Part shown: one piece after another, positions 60,311 through 64,000 of the stretch
Numbering within the stretch: position 1 is the first letter of the stretch
Layout of the letters: each line of letters starts with the position of its first letter
Assembly (NCBI GenBank): GCA_947627465.1
Contig: CANQWD010000004.1
Span: 51,165 to 115,164 of the forward strand
DNA length: 64,000 nucleotides
Origin: an uncultured Clostridia bacterium
GTDB taxonomy: Bacteria; Bacillota; Clostridia; Oscillospirales; Ruminococcaceae
Direction: 5' to 3'
Position numbers and translations under genes: made by a program
The notes under the pieces: model-generated
What the model was told of the DNA's origin: nothing
What the model saw: only the letters and a program-made list of their open reading frames with translations
Database searches by the model: none

Positions 60311-61895
60311 AATTATCGCTCCTTTTCGCGCTGTCGGGGATTGTCTCTCCGTTCGATTTGAATGTTCTCGTGCGCTGTTCGTCCTCTTCGATATCGAATA
60401 TCGTGCGTTCCGTGGGTTCGCCGCCGGCAAGCTTCAAGAGCGTCGGATAAAAATCGTCATGACTTATCGGAGCATTGGAAATTTTAACGCCCGTTTCCGT
60501 TTGGTGGGTGGGCTTGTACATCAGCAACGGATATTTCCCGTTGCAGTGATCTTTCACGCCGTGATCCGCCATAAGGAAAATCTCCGTGTTGTCGTAAACG
60601 CCGTTTTCCTTAAGAACGGAAAAGTAGCGGTTGAGAATCTTGTTGAGAGCGATCGCTTGTTCCTTGAACGAAACGGAGTTTTCCGGGGCGCACTCAAGTT
60701 CGCGCGTAAGATTTGTCGGACGGTGAATGCCGTTGAGGTAGATTAGCTTAAATTGATCGCGGTCGGTTATTTCCAAGGTATCGGAAATATTGTTGTAAAA
60801 ATCAAGATCGTCGGAGGAGAACGGAGATTTATCTTTGTCGCTGTTCACGGATTGGTGCAGCGAGGTTTGATACATAAAAAAGTTGTTTTTCAGTACCTCG
60901 GGCATTCCTCTGAAAAAAGTCATTTTGAAAAGCAGACCGTCCACTGCTGAAATGTCGCCGAAATTGACGGGGCGGTTCAAATAGTTTTCGGCGTATTTCA
61001 CGACCGAGTACTCGTTCGGAACGCTCGGTATCGTGTACATATTAACTTCATATTCGTTTTTTAGGGTCTCAAAAAGCGTTTCGTCCGTCCCCGACCCGTC
61101 GGCGGTTTGTTTCAGAAAAAGATACGGCGTCGCGAGGTGCGTGGAATTGTAAGCGCCCACGGTGTTTTGGTAATAAGTGAAGCCGTCAAACTCCGACACG
61201 GATTCGGGACAGTCTTTCACCGCTTCCTCATAGCAAAACGTGTCGTATTCGTCGGCTAAAATAACGAGAATGTTTTTGCCGCCGTATGTGTCTATGTTTT
61301 TTGACGTCACCACTCCGTAATGAAATCCTTCGCTTAAAACGATGTCGTACCTGAAATCGTCGTCCTGTCCCACTTCAAACATTACTCGGGAATAGCACAG
61401 CGTAAATATCTGTATCACCGATATCGCCGCCGATACGTAATAAATAATATTATCGCAGGTCTCCGGGTACTTTTTGCGAATAAAGAACGGCGCCGCCATA
61501 ACGACCGCCCATAACGTGAGACTTAACGCCGCCTTTGGCACGGATGCGGAATATTGATCTCCGTTTATCTCGCCCATATTCAGGGACAAAAAGTTCGCTT
61601 GAATATAAAACGCCAGCGAAAACCCAAAAATCAGCAGACGGAAAACGGCGTTTGCTTTTACGCAGACAAACGTGCAGATCGAAAACAACACCGTAAAAAC
61701 CGCCGCGAAAACGACAAGCAGGGATATGACTATCGGCAAAAGCGGAAAGCTTATCTCAAGCGCGTTTGAAAAAAAGAAGTCCAACGGCGTAAAAAAGCAA
61801 ACGTTAAACGCCGCAAAAAGACACAGCGCGATATTGCGAATAATTCTTTTGCCCTTTTCGCTTTTTTCCCATTCATTGATACGTTTAAAAATCAA
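60297..61895 (-). CDS. LTA-synthase/sulfatase-fold membrane enzyme, array copy 5
   Basis: A 532-residue paralogue, first of the five to be transcribed. Motifs: NILVILADEYDTFCYEE, YNSTHLATPYLFLK (the usual TG is replaced by LK), LIYLNGIHRPT and MADHGVKDH. The C-terminal DDFYPTLLKLAGGEPTERTIFDIEEDEQRTR is nearly invariant across the array. Start TTG 61895 follows GGAG at 8 bases. Confidence 0.84.
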   Translation of the reverse strand: MIFKRINEWEKSEKGKRIIRNIALCLFAAFNVCFFTPLDFFFSNALEISFPLLPIVISLLVVFAAVFTVLFSICTFVCVKANAVFRLLIFGFSLAFYIQANFLSLNMGEINGDQYSASVPKAALSLTLWAVVMAAPFFIRKKYPETCDNIIYYVSAAISVIQIFTLCYSRVMFEVGQDDDFRYDIVLSEGFHYGVVTSKNIDTYGGKNILVILADEYDTFCYEEAVKDCPESVSEFDGFTYYQNTVGAYNSTHLATPYLFLKQTADGSGTDETLFETLKNEYEVNMYTIPSVPNEYSVVKYAENYLNRPVNFGDISAVDGLLFKMTFFRGMPEVLKNNFFMYQTSLHQSVNSDKDKSPFSSDDLDFYNNISDTLEITDRDQFKLIYLNGIHRPTNLTRELECAPENSVSFKEQAIALNKILNRYFSVLKENGVYDNTEIFLMADHGVKDHCNGKYPLLMYKPTHQTETGVKISNAPISHDDFYPTLLKLAGGEPTERTIFDIEEDEQRTRTFKSNGETIPDSAKRSDNFVFN

Positions 61896-61976
61896 TACTC
61901 TAGCTCCTTTATGTTTTTACATGATGTGGATAAAATATTCACCGAACAGTACGGAAATTTGCGCGCAGATCCAAAG

Positions 61977-62369
61977 TCAAAGTTTCGGGTCTGTCCATCC
62001 GCCCTTGCCGAATCGCAGATCTTCATCGTCGAAATTATCATCGGTGTACCCTGTGACCGCGTTCGGGTCTTGGAATTTCGCGTGCAGATACTCGTCCCTT
62101 TCGCGGGCTTCGGTCTCGGCAACTTGCTTATCTATGTACATCTTCACAAGGTGCCGCGCCGCAAATCTCAGCCCGAACGCGATCAAAACAACGAGTATAT
62201 TCAGTATCATCATCACGGTTTGGTTGTGCGAGATAGCTACGGCGCATCCCACGAATCCCGCGATTATCCCGACGACCATCGCAATGTTGCAGGCGGTCTC
62301 TTTATATTCGCCTTTCAAAGCTTTTACAAACACATAAACGCCCAAAACCAAAAAGGCCAAGTCAAGCAT
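61977..62369 (-). CDS. Small membrane protein of unknown function
   Basis: A 130-residue protein with three membrane helices in the first 80 residues (LDLAFLVLGVYVFV, IAMVVGIIAGFVGCAVAI, MMILNILVVLIAFGL) and an acidic cytoplasmic tail. I recognise no family. GAGGTGA precedes ATG. It lies between the 185-residue gene and the sulfatase-fold array in the same direction, so it probably shares their transcript. Confidence 0.75.
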   Translation of the reverse strand: MLDLAFLVLGVYVFVKALKGEYKETACNIAMVVGIIAGFVGCAVAISHNQTVMMILNILVVLIAFGLRFAARHLVKMYIDKQVAETEARERDEYLHAKFQDPNAVTGYTDDNFDDEDLRFGKGGWTDPKL

Positions 62370-62381
62370 AAAATCACCTCT

Positions 62382-62939
62382 TTAAATTTCACAGTCGGGA
62401 ACGCGCGTCGGAAGTTGAAGAATACTTCGAGCAACGCTGTCAAGTTTTGAGACGGAGATACCGTAACGTTTTCGCGGACGCTTGGCGTTCTCCTGTTCGA
62501 TAAGCTTTCGCTTGATCGCGTTCCGTTTAACAATTTTAAAGTAAGCCTCAACGCGGGCTTTTCTATGCAGACGCGCTTTCAATGCTTCTTTGCGCTCCTC
62601 GGCTTCGATATGCTCCGCACGCCGCTGCCGTTCGTCGGGCTTGGTGCGGTATTGCGAAATATCGCCGCTGCGATCGATAACGATAATGCTGTCCTTGCCG
62701 CCGAGCCGTGCCAAATCGTCGATCTTTTGAACCGTTTCCTCGGCAAGCTTCGGGTCTTTGAGCAGCTTTTCCTCGAATTTCGGAGAGATCGCCACAAAGG
62801 TTTCCTTGTTAAAATAAATAGAGCCGTAAGCCGAATCAAGCGCTTCCTCCACAGCTTGCAAAAATCCGCCGCCGTCTGAAAGTTTCACCGAGCGACGCAT
62901 TGACGCAAGTTCATTTAAGTTTTCTGAAATTATCATCAT
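62382..62939 (-). CDS. Charged cytoplasmic protein of unknown function
   Basis: A 185-residue protein. The N-terminal half contains YFNKETFVAISPKFEEKLLKDPKLAEETVQKIDDLARLGG and VIDRSGDISQYR, reminiscent of the clostridial DUF6033 proteins, though I am not sure. The C-terminal half is a long Arg/Lys/Glu helix (ERQRRAEHIEAEERKEALKARLHRKAR). ATG 62939 is set by GGTGA 5 bases upstream; ATG 62951 is also possible. It is the first gene of the leftward operon. Confidence 0.65.
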   Translation of the reverse strand: MMIISENLNELASMRRSVKLSDGGGFLQAVEEALDSAYGSIYFNKETFVAISPKFEEKLLKDPKLAEETVQKIDDLARLGGKDSIIVIDRSGDISQYRTKPDERQRRAEHIEAEERKEALKARLHRKARVEAYFKIVKRNAIKRKLIEQENAKRPRKRYGISVSKLDSVARSILQLPTRVPDCEI

Positions 62940-62999
62940 AATAGTCACCATCCTTATACAATGCCTCCGCCGTACAACAGAAACGCCGCATTTATATAT

Positions 63000-63028
63000 A
63001 GTATAGCACATAACGGTTTGCTTTTCAA
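63000..63028 (-). promoter_or_regulatory. Promoter of the leftward operon
   Basis: Minus strand TTGAAA (63023-63028), 17 bases, TATACT (63000-63005). Seven same-strand genes follow without a clear terminator between them. Confidence 0.75.
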
Positions 63029-63076
63029 TAGAAAATAAAATTTTTTGAAAATTTCGAGAAAATTTTATTAAAATTG

Positions 63077-63257
63077 TTGAAAAAAACAAAATATTGTGAT
63101 ATAATAAAGTATAGTGACATGATGTACAGTAAAACTTTGCTATTAAAAGTTATTATATCGCCGAGAAAGGATATAATGACATAATAATGTATAGTTGTGC
63201 TAAAATGAATGTGCGCCGTGCTTCGTGTTTTGTACGGTGTTGACTTTGTTCGGCCTC
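63077..63257 (+). promoter_or_regulatory. Promoter and leader before the nrdR MITE
   Basis: TTGAAA (63077-63082), 17 bases, TATAAT (63100-63105). It probably was the original nrdR promoter; the MITE-like element at 63258-63360 now lies between it and the gene. No gene is visible in this stretch. Confidence 0.65.
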
Positions 63258-63360
63258 TATAGCAATCCACGAAAATAACGCTGCGATTCAATTAAACGTT
63301 ATAATGCGAGACAGGGGTTTAAAAAGCACTAATGTTGCTATAATTGTGTGGATTGCTATA
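63258..63360. repeat. MITE-like element, TA-flanked terminal inverted repeats (copy 2)
   Basis: TATAGCAATCCAC (63258-63270) and GTGGATTGCTATA (63348-63360) are perfect inverted ends, the same as at 28417-28531; the interiors are unrelated. The right end makes TATAAT (63357-63362) with TTGCTA (63335-63340) 16 bases upstream, a possible outward promoter 25-30 bases before nrdR. Confidence 0.78.
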
Positions 63361-63386
63361 ATGAATTTGTAAGGAGAATAAACACT

Positions 63387-63842
63387 ATGAAATGTCCCGA
63401 ATGCGGCTGTGAAGAAAGCAAGGTAATTGATTCCCGCCCCACCGAAAACAAGGTGCGCCGCCGCCGCGAGTGCATTAAATGCGGCACGCGGTTTACTACC
63501 TATGAGATCATCGAGGAGATACCGCTGATGATCATTAAAAAAGATCATACTATCGAGCCGTTTGACCGCGAAAAGCTTGTGGATAGGCTTTGCCGCGCTA
63601 CGGTAAAGCGTCCGGTGTCTCTGGAGACTATTGAAAACGTGGTGGAGGAGATAGCTGCCGACCTTAAAAACTCCTTGCAGCGAGAGGTAACGTCCGATAA
63701 GATAGGCGAGTTGGCGCTTCAAAAGCTCAAGCAGATAGACGATGTGGCGTATATTCGATTTGCGTCGGTTTATCGTGAGTTCAATGATGTCGACAGCTTT
63801 ATGAAGATCATTTCCGAACTTAAAGACGCCAAAAACCGTTGA
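63387..63842 (+). CDS. nrdR: Transcriptional repressor NrdR
   Basis: A 151-residue repressor of ribonucleotide reductase genes. The zinc ribbon MKCPECGCEESKVIDSR...RRRRECIKCGTRFTTYE is followed by the ATP-cone (IIKKDHTIEPFDREKLVDRLCRA), which senses ATP/dATP. ATG 63387 follows AAGGAG (63371-63376); the open frame starts inside the MITE-like element but is unsupported. Confidence 0.97.
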   Translation: MKCPECGCEESKVIDSRPTENKVRRRRECIKCGTRFTTYEIIEEIPLMIIKKDHTIEPFDREKLVDRLCRATVKRPVSLETIENVVEEIAADLKNSLQREVTSDKIGELALQKLKQIDDVAYIRFASVYREFNDVDSFMKIISELKDAKNR

Positions 63843-63887
63843 TTTTGAAAAAAATAAAAAATTTTTTGAGTATTTTTAAAAAACCCC

Positions 63888-63916
63888 TTGACAAACTCAA
63901 TGGATTATGATATAAT
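63888..63916 (+). promoter_or_regulatory. Sigma-A promoter near the right edge
   Basis: TTGACA (63888-63893), 17 bases, TATAAT (63911-63916). The gene it serves lies beyond the window. Confidence 0.8.
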
Positions 63917-64000
63917 TGAAAAACACTCGGAAAAAGGGTGCAGAAACGGGTCGAAACGAGAGGAAAAACGAAAATTTTTCAAAAAAGTTTTAAAAAACCT

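Overview
The window looks like chromosome of an endospore-forming, fibre-degrading anaerobic Firmicute (Clostridia, probably a Ruminococcus/Oscillospiraceae-like gut or rumen bacterium). The reasons are the spoIIAA-spoIIAB-sigF operon, a sigK gene with a pro-sequence, a secreted GH5 mannanase, a Leu T-box in front of leuA, RNase M5, NrdR, 17-bp-spaced sigma-A promoters throughout, and strong GGAGG ribosome binding sites with frequent TTG/GTG starts. This is inferred from gene content; no rRNA or tRNA gene was seen.

The main discovery is at 0.8-8.3 kb. sigK is cut in two. The N-terminal half (848-1219) and the C-terminal half (7933-8292) are about 6.7 kb apart on the same strand, at the same codon where the Bacillus subtilis skin element sits. 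Between them lie a large serine recombinase, a 64-residue protein that could be its directionality factor, a block of hairpins, and a 1332-residue multimodular secreted beta-mannanase with its own sugar-type (cre-like) operators. This reads as a skin-like, developmentally excised element carrying a glycan-degrading enzyme as cargo.

Layout after that: 8.3-14.9 kb alaS, two acyltransferase-3 paralogues (the second broken by one in-frame amber codon), a HIT protein and holA. 15-19.8 kb holds rnmV, an MBOAT/DHHW polysaccharide O-acetylation pair, rluD and a lipoprotein. 19.9-24.2 kb holds a c-di-GMP group (PilZ protein, GGDEF diguanylate cyclase) followed by a ParA-like ATPase and a ComFB-like protein. 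24.5-28 kb has mreB, cca, a papain-like hydrolase and a small unknown protein. 28-30 kb has a candidate small RNA, a MITE-like element and the spoIIA operon. 30-34 kb holds two secreted proteins (lysine-rich repeat protein; CHAP/Fn3 protein). 34-37 kb has a cytidylate-kinase-like protein, a 24-residue micro-gene and an ExbB/ExbD-like stator operon, unusual for a monoderm.

37-43 kb is a metal-responsive ArsR/CadC regulon (regulator, methyltransferase, separate HMA metallochaperone, P1B ATPase), then two tandem membrane-protein paralogues and a GNAT enzyme. 43-47 kb is the housekeeping der/plsY/gpsA run with a Cys-rich micro-protein. 46.8-49.7 kb is an Abi-family HEPN protein plus a TerB-N/TerB-C protein, a small defence-like pair. 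49.7-53.8 kb holds femX-like, a SprA-related metalloprotease-like protein and T-box/leuA. 53.8-63 kb is a leftward operon dominated by five tandem paralogues of an LTA-synthase/sulfatase-fold membrane enzyme. nrdR closes the window behind a MITE-like element that may supply its promoter. At least six kinds of short inverted-repeat elements are scattered in the intergenic DNA.
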